64,000 nt of DNA. Source: Lachnospiraceae bacterium (GTDB lineage Bacteria > Bacillota_A > Clostridia > Lachnospirales > Lachnospiraceae). Both the position numbers and the translations under genes were made by a program. Below are positions 1 to 8,572 of this stretch, one piece after another. How positions within the stretch are numbered: position 1 is the first letter of the stretch; each line of letters starts with the position of its first letter. The notes under the pieces were generated by a model. The model made no database searches, was not told the origin of the DNA, and saw only the letters and a list, made by a program, of their open reading frames with translations. The stretch is from NCBI GenBank assembly GCA_017626435.1, contig JAGAIR010000002.1, positions 186,001-250,000 on the forward strand. Direction: 5' to 3'.

Positions 1-803
1 TTCATATAAAGCTCTGCAACTGTCACATCTGCCGGATAGATTACAATGTTCTGACCAAACAGATAGATCAACGGCATAATCACAAACCATGCCAGAGTAC
101 CACCGGCAAACAGATAGGATGATATCTGTGGTCCACAGATAAAACCTACACCAGCAAGAGCCGGCAGAACATCCATACCAATTCCTGAGCCTTTATAGGA
201 TTTAATTGGAAAATCCACTTCACTCGGAAATGCCTTCAGCCCATCTGCAATAAACTTATATAATGCTGCAATACCAAGACCTGCAAACACTGTACCAGCC
301 TTTGCTCCGCCTTCTTCTCCTGCGATAAGAACTTCTGCACATGCCTGTCCTTCCGGATATGGCAGTGTACCATGCTCTTCAACGATCAATGCCGTACGTA
401 ATGGTATCATAAACAGTACACCTAATACGCCACCGCAAAGTGCAATCAATGCAATTTCAATCAGATTTGGCTTAGCACCAATTCCATCCTCTGCCCACAT
501 AAAAAGTGCTGGCAGAGTAAAAATAGCACCAGCTGCTACAGATTCTCCAGCAGAACCAATGGTCTGCACCATATTGTTTTCCAGAATAGAGTCCCGCTTC
601 ATGATCACGCGGATAATCCCCATGGAAATAACAGCAGCAGGAATTGATGCAGAGACTGTCATACCAACACGAAGTCCCAGATACGCATTTGCCCCACCAA
701 ACAAAATCGCCAGAAGTGCACCGATAATTACAGAAACAACGGTGAATTCAGGTACAACCTTGTCCGCTGGAACATAGGGTTTAAATTCTTGCTTTTTGTC
801 CAA
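1..803 (-). CDS. OPT family oligopeptide transporter, N-terminal part (3' end outside window)
   Basis: Membrane transporter of the OPT family, which imports small peptides or metal chelates by proton symport. About 267 codons are visible and the gene runs off the left edge. The start is a TTG at 803, seven bases after AAGGAGG. The N-terminus reads MDKKQEFKPYVPADKVVPEF, followed by hydrophobic segments. A first membrane segment ends in GGANAYLGLRVGMTV, and LPYPEGQACAEVL is a typical OPT loop motif. No ATG lies nearby in frame, so the TTG start is well supported. The substrate cannot be told from sequence. Confidence 0.85.
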   Translation of the reverse strand, partial: MDKKQEFKPYVPADKVVPEFTVVSVIIGALLAILFGGANAYLGLRVGMTVSASIPAAVISMGIIRVIMKRDSILENNMVQTIGSAGESVAAGAIFTLPALFMWAEDGIGAKPNLIEIALIALCGGVLGVLFMIPLRTALIVEEHGTLPYPEGQACAEVLIAGEEGGAKAGTVFAGLGIAALYKFIADGLKAFPSEVDFPIKSYKGSGIGMDVLPALAGVGFICGPQISSYLFAGGTLAWFVIMPLIYLFGQNIVIYPADVTVAELYM

Positions 804-1042
804 TTTTCTTCCTCCTTAGTTTACAATTTTTTACAAAGAAACCTGTTGTATTATATACTAAAACACAAAGAATCACAATACAAAATATGAGGAAAATTCT
901 GTACTTTTTTGATAATTCTTACAATTGGCATACGCATTAAAATGAAAAAATGAAAAAGGATGTATATTCTTTTTTTCATTGACCCATACTAAACAGGTAA
1001 AATTTATTTGTGCCATAGAACAGGCAAAGAAAGGAGCTACAC

Positions 1043-1228
1043 ATGAATCAGTTATCAGAAAAGGAACTTTCCTATCTTAACGACTCACTCCATGAAGAAG
1101 AACTTCTGGTAAAAAAATACCAGATGCTTGCCAACCAGTCACAGGATCCTGAAATGAAGCAAAAGCTGGAACAGGTTTCTAAACGTCACCAGAGTCATTT
1201 CAACGAATTATATTCATTATTAGGTTAG
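1043..1228 (+). CDS. Small CotF-like / ferritin-like spore-associated protein
   Basis: A 61-residue helical protein (MNQLSEKELSYLNDSLHEEE...) with an AAAGGAG ribosome binding site 6 bases before the ATG. It lies ten bases upstream of a CotF-type coat protein and probably forms a two-gene operon with it. The heptad-like pattern and the ELLVKKYQMLANQSQDPEMK segment resemble the two-helix half of small coat-F/ferritin-like proteins found in clostridial spores. The role is inferred from the neighbour and the general fold. There are no catalytic motifs. Confidence 0.7.
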   Translation: MNQLSEKELSYLNDSLHEEELLVKKYQMLANQSQDPEMKQKLEQVSKRHQSHFNELYSLLG

Positions 1229-1238
1229 GAGGGTTACT

Positions 1239-1502
1239 ATGCCAGAGACATTTACTGAAAAAGAAATTTTAGGAGATGCACTTTCCACAGCGAAATCATC
1301 TACCAATCTGTACAACACCTTCTCCAACGAATGTGCCCATGAAAAAGTCCGCAACTGTGCACTGCACATTCTGGCTGAGGAGCACGATATCCAGGATGAT
1401 ATCTTTCATATGATGTCCTCCAAAGGATACTATCCAACCCCTGCTGCTGAGACAAAAAAAGTAGATGAGGCAAAAACAAAATTTGCCAACAGCTGTAAAT
1501 AA
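1239..1502 (+). CDS. Spore coat protein, CotF family
   Basis: An 87-residue protein with the coat-F pattern: helix one contains KEILGDALSTAKSSTNLYNT, helix two CALHILAEEHDIQDDIFHMM, then a tail with GYYPTPAAE. CotF-family proteins are structural or regulatory components of endospore coats in Bacillus and Clostridia. Its AGGAGG lies 7 bases upstream of the ATG, immediately after the stop of the smaller coat-like gene, so the two are co-transcribed. A hairpin with flanking A/T runs at 1564-1601 closes the operon. Expression is probably from a sporulation promoter, but no sigma-factor site was identified. Confidence 0.85.
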   Translation: MPETFTEKEILGDALSTAKSSTNLYNTFSNECAHEKVRNCALHILAEEHDIQDDIFHMMSSKGYYPTPAAETKKVDEAKTKFANSCK

Positions 1503-1563
1503 TTTTTTTTATTTCAAAAACTCTGCATGAAAGCAGTCTATATAAGTACTGCAAAAAGCATCA

Positions 1564-1601
1564 AAAAATGTGTCAGACAATACTTTGCCTGACACATTTT
1601 T
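1564..1601 (+). terminator. Intrinsic terminator after the coat genes (possibly bidirectional)
   Basis: A nine-base perfect stem, ATGTGTCAG / CTGACACAT, with a 12-base loop. It is preceded by an A run and followed by TTTTT, so it can end transcription on either strand. It lies about 60 bases after the CotF gene. Confidence 0.8.
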
Positions 1602-1758
1602 GCGGATATCATTAGATTTAAAACTTTTATAAGAATTTTTCAATAAAAAAAGTCTATGATATTTCATTTCCGCATAATCTGTTATTTTCTTCTGATAAAC
1701 AATATCTGAAACACCACCAACCACTTCCACAAGTGAAATCCCCTGCACATAAAACGAT

Positions 1759-1792
1759 GACCCCCGTTCCACTGGAGATTGGAACGGGGGTC
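1759..1792 (-). terminator. Strong GC-rich hairpin, probable terminator or leader structure
   Basis: GACCCCCGTTCC and GGAACGGGGGTC form a perfect 12-bp stem around a 10-base loop. On the minus strand it is followed by a short TTTT stretch, so it may end transcripts coming from the cyclophilin gene. Upstream on the minus strand (1818-1862) a TATACT box sits between GCGGACA and TGTCCGC, so the hairpin could instead lie in the leader of a separate short transcript. Confidence 0.5.
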
Positions 1793-1900
1793 TTGGGTTG
1801 AATTATAAAATTCTTTATCGCGGACATCTATAGTATAGCATAATTTTCTATTTTGTCCGCTTTAATCGTTCGACATAGTTCGACACTAATCAGAGACAAC

Positions 1901-2581
1901 TTAGTCAACCACCTTGATTTTTGAAATAATCGGCTGATTTTCTGCAGATACAGTACCATTGCTGTCTTCAACAGGTGTGTCTTCACAAATCTTATCTACA
2001 ATCTCTATTCCCTTTGTTACTGTTCCGAATGCAGCATATTGCCCATCCAGGCTAGGCGCATCCTGATGCATGATAAAGAACTGTGAACTGGCACTATCAT
2101 TGTCCTGTGCCCGTGCCATAGATATGGTACCACGCACATGTTTCAGATCATTTTCCACACCATTTGCTGAAAATTCTCCTTTTATATTTTCCTCCGATCC
2201 ACCAGTACCATTCCCCAATGGATCTCCACCCTGAATCATAAAACCAGAAATGATACGATGGAAAGTCAGACCATCATAGAATCCATCCTTTGCAAGATTT
2301 ACAAAATTTGTTACAGTAATTGGTGCAACATCTGCATCCAGTTCTACAGAAATAGTTCCATAATTCTTAACCTTAATTTTCACATGGTGTTTTCCTGTAA
2401 GGGTTTCTCCCTCTGTCTCTTCCGCTTCGGGTGTCTCAGTTTCTGCTGCTGTATTTTCTGAAACATTTTGCGAAGACTTGCCTGTATTATTTTCCTTCTG
2501 TGGTCCAGAACTTTTTCCACATCCTGTCACACTGACTGCAAGTAATGCCGCCGCTATTACGATACTACATATTTTTCTCAT
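1901..2581 (-). CDS. Cyclophilin-type peptidyl-prolyl isomerase lipoprotein
   Basis: A 226-residue exported foldase. The signal peptide [18 protein letters not shown] is followed by lipobox TGC, so the protein should be anchored outside the membrane by a lipidated cysteine near residue 21. A Glu/Thr-rich linker (to about residue 65) leads to a cyclophilin domain with [15 protein letters not shown] (active-site Arg, Gln), [20 protein letters not shown] and GIEIVDKI. These motifs are typical of bacterial cyclophilins that catalyse proline cis/trans isomerisation. GGAGG lies 7 bases before the ATG. A cytosolic paralogue is encoded at 36044-36562. It appears to be a single-gene unit. Confidence 0.93.
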   Translation of the reverse strand: MRKICSIVIAAALLAVSVTGCGKSSGPQKENNTGKSSQNVSENTAAETETPEAEETEGETLTGKHHVKIKVKNYGTISVELDADVAPITVTNFVNLAKDGFYDGLTFHRIISGFMIQGGDPLGNGTGGSEENIKGEFSANGVENDLKHVRGTISMARAQDNDSASSQFFIMHQDAPSLDGQYAAFGTVTKGIEIVDKICEDTPVEDSNGTVSAENQPIISKIKVVD

Positions 2582-2666
2582 GATAATCCTCCATTCCGTA
2601 CACAGATCTTGTGTATTTCACATCTTTTTTTTGCTGATTATACCTAATAACAAGTATCTTTTCAAC

Positions 2667-3587
2667 TTACGGCAATGGATGCCCTGCACTTAAATACAGA
2701 CGGTACCACTCCTCTCTTGTCAATGTCAGTTCTGTTGCCTGAATGATCTCCTCTAACCGTTTTTCATTCGTTGTGCCGGCAATCAGCTGCATATTTGCCG
2801 GATGACGAAAAATCCATGCAGACGCAATCATAGTCTCTGTGACATCATAATCCTGTGCCAGCTGGTGAATAACCTGATTTAACTCGGGATACTCTGGACT
2901 TCCCAAAAATACACCTTTCCATCCCGGCATTTGAAACGGCGACCATGCCTGGATAGTAATATCATGCAGCCTGCAATAATCCAACACACTTCCATCTCTA
3001 TCGTACGCGCCATCTGTGGTCATATTGACCTCCAGTCCGGCTGCTACCATATTGGACACTGGTATACTAAACTGCAGCTGATTAACCATTAATTCCTGAC
3101 GAACGGATTTTTTCAAAAGTTCAATCTGCATTGGGTTCATATTGGATATACCAAACCGTCGTACTTTTCCCTGACGTTCCAGTGTATCAAAGGCATCTGC
3201 CACTTCTTCCGGTTCCATCAAAGCATCTGGACGGTGTAGCAGCAGCATATCCAGATAATCTGTATGGAGACGCTGCAGGCTTCCCTCCACCGCGGACAGA
3301 ATATGCTCCTTTGAAAAATCAAACATAATCCCCGGTACAATTCCACATTTAGACTGGATAAACATAGTTTCCCGAATAGATGGTTCTTTATCCAGAACCC
3401 TGCCAAATACCGTTTCACATATTCCTCCGCCATAGATATCTGCATGGTCAAAAAAGTTTGCTCCATGCTCCAGACAATGCTTGATAAAATGCTCCACCTG
3501 TCTCTGCTCCATCCCTTCCAGACGCATGCATCCTACAGCTACTGCAGGTATTTTTATGTCACTTCTTCCTAATGTAATCTGTTTCAT
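2667..3587 (-). CDS. Aldo/keto reductase
   Basis: A 306-residue NADP-dependent oxidoreductase with the AKR barrel. The catalytic tetrad is visible as Asp47 and Tyr52 (FFDHADIYGGG), Lys80 (MFIQSKCG) and His118 (DMLLLHRPD). RFGISNMNP and AWIFRHPANMQLIAGTTN are typical late-barrel and cofactor motifs. The closest family resemblance is to YdhF-like enzymes. The substrate is unknown. A good AAGGA site precedes the ATG. It sits alone between the lipoprotein cyclophilin and the PTS gene. Unlike the two damaged AKR fragments further along (14806-14940, 16591-16701), this copy is intact. Confidence 0.93.
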   Translation of the reverse strand: MKQITLGRSDIKIPAVAVGCMRLEGMEQRQVEHFIKHCLEHGANFFDHADIYGGGICETVFGRVLDKEPSIRETMFIQSKCGIVPGIMFDFSKEHILSAVEGSLQRLHTDYLDMLLLHRPDALMEPEEVADAFDTLERQGKVRRFGISNMNPMQIELLKKSVRQELMVNQLQFSIPVSNMVAAGLEVNMTTDGAYDRDGSVLDYCRLHDITIQAWSPFQMPGWKGVFLGSPEYPELNQVIHQLAQDYDVTETMIASAWIFRHPANMQLIAGTTNEKRLEEIIQATELTLTREEWYRLYLSAGHPLP

Positions 3588-3684
3588 ATCATTTTCCTTC
3601 CTGTTTGAAAACTACCCGACTTCAGGCAAATTGATTTTGCCAGATCCAACACCTTGCTCCATCTTTCTCCTGTGCGAAAAAATC

Positions 3685-5850
3685 TCACTCGTAGAAATCC
3701 ACTGCAAACAAAGCCTCACCAGATTGGATTTCACCCTCTTTTAACAAACGTATCTTCTGATTATTTTCCAGCTCCGTACAAAGTACTGGTGAAGTGATAG
3801 ACGGAGCATGCTCTTTTAAATATTCCAAATCCATCTTAATCATTGGTTCACCCTTTTTCAACTTTTGTCCATTCTCTACCAATACCTCAAATCCCTTGCC
3901 GTTCAATTTCACAGTATCAATCCCTATATGGATCAGCAGACTGATCCCTGTGTCTGTCAGAAAGCCAATGGCATGTTTTGTTTCAAAGACAAAGCTGACC
4001 TCACCATCCTCCGGCGCACGCACTACGGCATCCTTTGGGGTGACAGCAGCACCGTCTCCCATCATTCTGCCCGCAAATGCTTCATCTGGAGTAGTTCCCA
4101 AATCCGCCGCAGTTCCTTGCATAGGACTGGAAATAACAATAGATTTGGCTACTTTCCCTTTTCCCTTTTCGTGCAGTTCATCCTCCACTGTTTCCTGTAT
4201 ATCATCTCCAGTATACTCCTCATTCGGTGCAGTTTCCAGATAATCTTCCAAATTAGACTTAATTACCGTTACATGTGGTCCATAAATAACCTGTACTCCA
4301 TTTCCCTTGTGTACAACGCCGGACGCACCTGTTGATTTCAATAATGCATCATTTACCAGTTCTGTATGAACAACAGTACAGCGAAGTCTGGTAGCACAAC
4401 AATCCACATCGCTGATGTTTTTCTTACCTCCAAGTCCTCTTGTGATCACAGCACTGACAGAATCCGCTTTCTCTGTTTCACCGGAAAAATTCTTTTTTGC
4501 ATTTCTTGCATTGACATCAGCCCTTGTAAATAATTTTGTTTCGGTATCATCCTCTTCCCTTCCTGGTGTCTTAAAATCAAATTTCTTAATTAAAAATGTA
4601 AAGACAAAATAATACAAAAAGAAATAAATAATACCAACCGGTATCACCATCAGCCAGCTCGTCTTTTCATTTCCCTGCAGGATTCCAAACAGGAAGAAAT
4701 CCAGAAATCCGCCGGAGAATGTCAGTCCCACTGCAATGTTTAACATATGGGCTATCATATAAGCAGAACCAGCCAAAATAACCTGGACAACAAACAATGC
4801 CGGTGCTACAAAGAGAAAAGAAAACTCAATCGGTTCTGTAATACCAGTCAACATACACGTCAGAGAAGCAGAAAGCAGTAAACCCCCGGCAGCCCTCTTC
4901 TTCTCTGGTTTTGCACAGCGGTACATTGCCAGTGCTGCTCCAGGCAGACCGAATATCATAAATATAAATTCGCCGGAAAAATACCTTGTTGCATCTGCGC
5001 TAAAGTGTGATATATTAGCAGAATCTGCTAACTGAGCAAAGAAAATATTCTGTCCGCCCTGAATTGTCTGCCCTGCTACTTCCATCGTTCCACCAACAGC
5101 AGTCTGCCAGAATGGCATATAAAATACATGATGCAGACCAAATGGAATCAATGCCCGTTTAACCAGACCAAAGATTAAAGTTCCAAGATAACCGCTTCCT
5201 GTTACCAAACCACCTAATGCGAAGATTCCATTCTGTACCACCGGCCAGATAAAATACAACAAAATACCTACAAACATATAAACAACCGTGGAAATAATCG
5301 GAACAAATCTTGTTCCACCAAAGAAAGATAATGCATTAGGCATTACGAGCTTATAAAACCGGTTGTGGAGTGCTGCAACGCCCAGACCGACAATAATACC
5401 ACCAAATACACCCATCTGCAGTGTTTGTATTCCACATGCTGATGCAATCGTTCCCTCCAGCACATCATTCGCTACCTGGCCGTCCTCCAGAATCCTGCCA
5501 TTTACCACCAACATCGCATTAATGGCAGTGTTCATAACAAAATAAGCAATCACAGCAGAAAGAGCAGCCACCTCCTTCTCCTTTTTTGCCATACCGATTG
5601 CTACACCAACCGCAAAAATCAATGGCAGATTGTCAAATACCGCACTTCCTACTTTGCTCATGATGACCAGCAATGCATGAAGCATTGTACCATCCCCAAG
5701 AACTTTCCCTAAACCATACGTAGCAATGGTCGTTTCATTTGTAAAAGAACTTCCTATTCCCAACAGAAGCCCCGCCACCGGAAGTATCGCAATCGGCAGC
5801 ATAAAACTTCTCCCGACACGCTGCAATACTCCAAAAATTTTGTCTTTCAT
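3685..5850 (-). CDS. PTS EIICBA permease, glucose / N-acetylglucosamine type
   Basis: A single 721-residue polypeptide that imports and phosphorylates a hexose, taking phosphate from HPr. The N-terminal EIIC domain (about 1-400) has multiple membrane helices and the GITEPIEFSFLF signature of the glucose family. The EIIB domain carries the phospho-cysteine motif DVDCCATRLRCTV near residue 485. The C-terminal EIIA domain (about 570-721) has KHAIGFLTDTG and the phospho-histidine motif LLIHIGIDTVKLNG. The start chosen is ATG 5850 (MKDKIFGVLQRVGRSF), which has AGGAGATAAACAAA before it. An upstream in-frame ATG at 5898 would add 16 atypical residues. Sequence cannot separate glucose from GlcNAc specificity, and no dedicated regulator is adjacent. 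Confidence 0.92.
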   Translation of the reverse strand: MKDKIFGVLQRVGRSFMLPIAILPVAGLLLGIGSSFTNETTIATYGLGKVLGDGTMLHALLVIMSKVGSAVFDNLPLIFAVGVAIGMAKKEKEVAALSAVIAYFVMNTAINAMLVVNGRILEDGQVANDVLEGTIASACGIQTLQMGVFGGIIVGLGVAALHNRFYKLVMPNALSFFGGTRFVPIISTVVYMFVGILLYFIWPVVQNGIFALGGLVTGSGYLGTLIFGLVKRALIPFGLHHVFYMPFWQTAVGGTMEVAGQTIQGGQNIFFAQLADSANISHFSADATRYFSGEFIFMIFGLPGAALAMYRCAKPEKKRAAGGLLLSASLTCMLTGITEPIEFSFLFVAPALFVVQVILAGSAYMIAHMLNIAVGLTFSGGFLDFFLFGILQGNEKTSWLMVIPVGIIYFFLYYFVFTFLIKKFDFKTPGREEDDTETKLFTRADVNARNAKKNFSGETEKADSVSAVITRGLGGKKNISDVDCCATRLRCTVVHTELVNDALLKSTGASGVVHKGNGVQVIYGPHVTVIKSNLEDYLETAPNEEYTGDDIQETVEDELHEKGKGKVAKSIVISSPMQGTAADLGTTPDEAFAGRMMGDGAAVTPKDAVVRAPEDGEVSFVFETKHAIGFLTDTGISLLIHIGIDTVKLNGKGFEVLVENGQKLKKGEPMIKMDLEYLKEHAPSITSPVLCTELENNQKIRLLKEGEIQSGEALFAVDFYE

Positions 5851-5946
5851 TTTGTTTATCTCCTTTTTTAGATTGGATGCCCATAATGTCACAGCCATAT
5901 AGAGATTATTTTAAACAAAAAGAAACATTAACATACATAAATATAT

Positions 5947-6066
5947 TCAATAATTCTGCATACTGCTTTTCCGTTCTGTCGTTAAAGTCTTTAAATGCTC
6001 CTCACTGACATGACCATCTACTCTTTTGGCATCCTCCCTTATTGACATAAGCTCATTATGTAACAT
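5947..6066 (-). CDS. Small hypothetical protein (39 aa)
   Basis: A short frame, MLHNELMSIREDAKRVDGHV then SEEHLKTLTTERKSSMQNY, with GGAG 8 bases before its ATG. It is divergent from the gene at 6119 and the two starts are only 52 bases apart. The sequence is hydrophilic and helical, with protein-like composition. No family is recognised. The location next to a probable spore-associated gene suggests, but does not prove, a sporulation role. Confidence 0.45.
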   Translation of the reverse strand: MLHNELMSIREDAKRVDGHVSEEHLKTLTTERKSSMQNY

Positions 6067-6118
6067 TTTTTCTACTCCACATATAATATATTACACAATA
6101 AAAAAGGAGATAAGCAAA

Positions 6119-6427
6119 ATGAGCATGCCTAAAATTGAATGCAACAACATTAATAAATGTTGTGCTGCATCATCTGTTCTTCAATCAATCGCCCTTGAGG
6201 AGACTGCCATTTCCCACATTCTAAATGCAGAAGGAGAAAAACTTCAAAAAGCAATTTCTCTCAATTGTGACCACAAAGATTTGATAGAAATAAACAAATC
6301 CGTTGAAGACATGGTGGAGAAAATTACTAATCTAGAAATTGTATTAAAATCTAAATTAGATTTAATCAGACCGATTCTCGATGATTGTGATAAACACAAT
6401 CAGAAACCTCACAAAACAGAGTGTTAA
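6119..6427 (+). CDS. Small protein with the conserved ALEETAISHILNAEGEKLQK helix; probable spore/exosporium-associated protein
   Basis: A 102-residue protein starting at ATG 6119 (MSMPKIECNNINKCCAASSV), preceded by AAAAAGGAGATAAGCAAA. The reading frame is open further upstream, but that part contains no ribosome binding site and is rejected. ALEETAISHILNAEGEKLQK resembles a helical motif often seen in clostridial and Bacillus exosporium or collagen-like surface proteins, where a similar SIALEE...HIINAEGEKIQ segment occurs. Cysteines cluster at the N-terminus (Cys8, 14, 15). It is probably monocistronic, ending at the small hairpin at 6430. Function is inferred only from the motif. Confidence 0.6.
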   Translation: MSMPKIECNNINKCCAASSVLQSIALEETAISHILNAEGEKLQKAISLNCDHKDLIEINKSVEDMVEKITNLEIVLKSKLDLIRPILDDCDKHNQKPHKTEC

Positions 6428-6429
6428 TT

Positions 6430-6448
6430 GTAGGGCTGAAAGCCCTAC
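6430..6448 (+). terminator. Short GC-rich hairpin after the 6119 gene
   Basis: GTAGGGCT-GAA-AGCCCTAC begins two bases after the stop codon. The stem is perfect (8 bp), but only a weak TT follows, so termination may be inefficient. Confidence 0.5.
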
Positions 6449-6520
6449 TTACATAAGCTAATTCGAGAGATACTATTTTCCCTTTAAGTCTCTCACAGAA
6501 TCCCATGTGATTTTCTCTTT

Positions 6521-6838
6521 CTAATTGTCATCCCACATCAGTCCCAGACGCTTTACACAGGATTTACTCTGCCTGCTAAAATCATATTTTTCATACATCT
6601 GATCTTTGATGATTGTTTCCAATAATAAATTTTTTTCCATACTGACACGTTCAATCTCTGAACTTAATAATTCATAATCAGGTTGTATTTTTGATGCTAA
6701 GACTCTTTTATATCTTGTAGGAAACTTTTAAGAAGTCAAAAGAAAATCCAGAACATATTTCGGAAATTTTGATACCAATTTTTCAATACGTAGAAATTTG
6801 TAAAATTTTAAAATTGCTTTACTAAAAGCTTTTTTAAG
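6521..6838 (-). pseudogene. C-terminal remnant of an unidentified gene with an in-frame stop, next to the tmRNA 3' end
   Basis: One minus-strand frame reads about 105 codons of protein-like sequence. An upstream part ends in KLVSKFPKYVLDFLLTS, then comes a TAA at about 6730, and the same frame continues as KFPTRYKRVLASKIQPDYEL and ends SKSCVKRLGLMWDDN at TAG 6521. There is no start codon with a ribosome binding site for the first part. The continuation of coding character across one stop indicates a decaying gene. I do not recognise the family. It begins where the tmRNA terminator ends, a place where integrating elements often insert, so it may be a relic of such an element. A short internal ATG at 6640 could still give a 39-residue peptide. 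Confidence 0.5.
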
Positions 6839-6872
6839 AAAAAGCACCGAAAGCCCTTATTCCAAGGCGCTT
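6836..6872 (-). terminator. Terminator of the tmRNA gene
   Basis: On the minus strand AAGCGCC pairs with GGTGCTT (one G-T pair) around an A/G-rich loop and is followed by TTTTTCTT, 20 bases after the mature tmRNA 3' end. Confidence 0.65.
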
Positions 6873-6891
6873 CCAGCGCAGTTTAGATGAG

Positions 6892-7232
6892 TGGAGCTGA
6901 GGGGAATCGAACCCCTGTCCGAACCCAGATCCAATGTCCTTCTACTGTCATAGTCAGTGTTTTATCATTCCCTCCAGCTACCGCCCACTAACAGGCTGCA
7001 ACCTTCAGTAGCTTCATAAATTTTCTGCTGCCGCAAAGCTTAAGCAACAGAGTTTCCCGCTGGTCGACACCGGTTATCCTCATCGCGGGGAATGAGGGCC
7101 GATGGGCTGCAACTAGGCAGCCAGTGCTAAATTATCTTCAGCGTTTAATTTTAAATTCGAACTTTTTACGTGGTGTCCGACCACGGACAGCTTCTCCATC
7201 TTCAGTGAGCCCGTCGAAACCTGTACAACCCC
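6892..7232 (-). ncRNA. ssrA: tmRNA (transfer-messenger RNA)
   Basis: A 341-nt tmRNA that rescues stalled ribosomes together with SmpB. The 5' end GGGGTTG pairs with the 3' CAGCTCC to form the alanyl acceptor stem. The 3' T-arm reads GGGTTCGATTCCCC. The conserved 5' segment GGTTTCGACGGG is present. CCA is not encoded; the genome continues CTC. The tag frame ends NAEDNLALAA followed by TAG (7115-7113), so tagged proteins would end in the classic ALAA protease signal. The exact resume codon is uncertain; a longer NLKLNAEDNLALAA is in frame. It lies just downstream of smpB and rnr, as is common in Clostridia. Confidence 0.97.
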
Positions 7233-7336
7233 AAATAAAAATTTGGCCATGAAAGACCTGTATTGTACAGCAAACGGCTGAAAATGTTAATTAGCGAATC
7301 ACAACAGCCTGCACCTGCAGGATTCGGATATCGCTT

Positions 7337-7365
7337 ACTATACCACAACCCTTCTGTTTTGTCAA
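7337..7365 (-). promoter_or_regulatory. Promoter of ssrA
   Basis: On the minus strand TTGACA (7365-7360) and TATAGT (7342-7337) are separated by 17 bases, with TG one base before the -10 box. Transcription would start near 7330, about 100 nt before the mature 5' end, which implies 5' processing of a precursor. Confidence 0.85.
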
Positions 7366-7449
7366 AAAGGTTCTGATACACCCTTTCAACAGTATCCCAC
7401 TTTTCTTTCTATAATATGCCTGTCATTTCTTAATATTTACCATTTTCTT

Positions 7450-8496
7450 CTAAGTCTGGGGGGAATTTAAATGTTGGTCAATGATATCACAGATATGATA
7501 AAAACACTCTGCCTGCTCCTCTTCACTTTCTCCCCGCAGGTAACTGTACAATCTCTGATCAATGAATGCCTCCGAATAATCACTGCATTTCTCATCAAAA
7601 ATCTGGGCATATGCCATCAGTGCAGCCAACTGGCAATTAAATACATTGGGATGATAATCATTGCTTACATGATAATCCTCGTACGCAAAACCCAAGTCAT
7701 AGGTTGCATTTAGCATTTCCTCCACCCTAATCACTTCTGCTTCCTTCTGTTCTTGTGCCTTCTGCAGCTGATCTGACCATCTGCCTGAGAATAATTTGGT
7801 CTCATAACTATTCATAAATTCTGTTTCATAAAAATAAATCCGGGTACTGGGCTGGCAATATTCTTTATATTTCTTTAAGACAGCAGACAGATTATCTGAT
7901 GACATTCCCTGTAAAATAAGAACATCCGCATTTTCTACTGCCCTCATCAGCTTTGGACGTTTCCCTCTCTTCATTTCTGCAAGATGTTTTTTCAATGCAT
8001 AACTATCCTTACTAAAATCCCGGACTGCCAGTTTCTGACCATAGGCCTCTGCTGCTACCTCCAGACCATCCATAAAATGTCCCTGTCCCATTAAACTGTT
8101 TCCTATAATCACCACACGGACATCCCCGCCAAGTGTCCCGTTTTTCTCCCTAACCCATACCGGAAATTCGTATTCATATCCATTGACATCTGTTACTGTA
8201 ACTATACTTTTTCCTGGCTCCACCGCTGTTACCTCGCCGGAGTCAGTCACTGTCACACAGTTATCTGAGGATACCGCCTGCACGATTTTTTCTTTCCGCA
8301 GGGCAATCTGGACCTTTTCACCAGTTAGGATGGTTGCCGCCTTCTCCTGCAAAACATCCTGTTTTGGCAATACAGTCACCTCTGTTTTCGTCTTGTCAGA
8401 GGATGACCTATCCTCTCTCCGACGACATCCTCCCAGAAACAGACTAATCCCTAACATTAGTCCCAGAATGGGATATATCCACTTTCTCAACCCCAT
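7450..8496 (-). CDS. Lipoprotein with Ig-like (Big2-type) and SGNH-hydrolase-like domains
   Basis: A 348-residue exported protein. The signal peptide MGLRKWIYPILGLMLGISLF ends in a GGC lipobox. Residues about 40-118 look like a bacterial Ig-like (Big2) domain, with VSSDNCVTVTDSGEVTAVEP followed by GKSIVTVTD. Residues about 125-340 contain VVIIGNSLMGQGHF (GxSL-like block with the nucleophile Ser) and a late block NDYHPNVFNCQLAALMAYA with the Asp-x-His pair. This fits an SGNH/GDSL-type esterase fold. The substrate is unknown; cell-envelope polysaccharide is a guess. GGGAGG precedes the ATG. It lies between ssrA and smpB, an unusual insertion in that pair. Confidence 0.75.
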   Translation of the reverse strand: MGLRKWIYPILGLMLGISLFLGGCRRREDRSSSDKTKTEVTVLPKQDVLQEKAATILTGEKVQIALRKEKIVQAVSSDNCVTVTDSGEVTAVEPGKSIVTVTDVNGYEYEFPVWVREKNGTLGGDVRVVIIGNSLMGQGHFMDGLEVAAEAYGQKLAVRDFSKDSYALKKHLAEMKRGKRPKLMRAVENADVLILQGMSSDNLSAVLKKYKEYCQPSTRIYFYETEFMNSYETKLFSGRWSDQLQKAQEQKEAEVIRVEEMLNATYDLGFAYEDYHVSNDYHPNVFNCQLAALMAYAQIFDEKCSDYSEAFIDQRLYSYLRGESEEEQAECFYHICDIIDQHLNSPQT

Positions 8497-8572
8497 ATTT
8501 CATCCTCCCCGTATCCCTTTAGATTCCCTTTTCATCCTGTGCTGTATTTCCTTCCAATCCGGACATGGAACA

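Noticed and set aside
1509..1772. 87-codon minus-strand frame from a GTG between cotF and the cyclophilin gene
   Set aside because: It spans a strong bidirectional terminator (1564-1601) and starts inside a 12-bp hairpin without a ribosome binding site. The protein-like middle is noted, but there is not enough support to call a gene.
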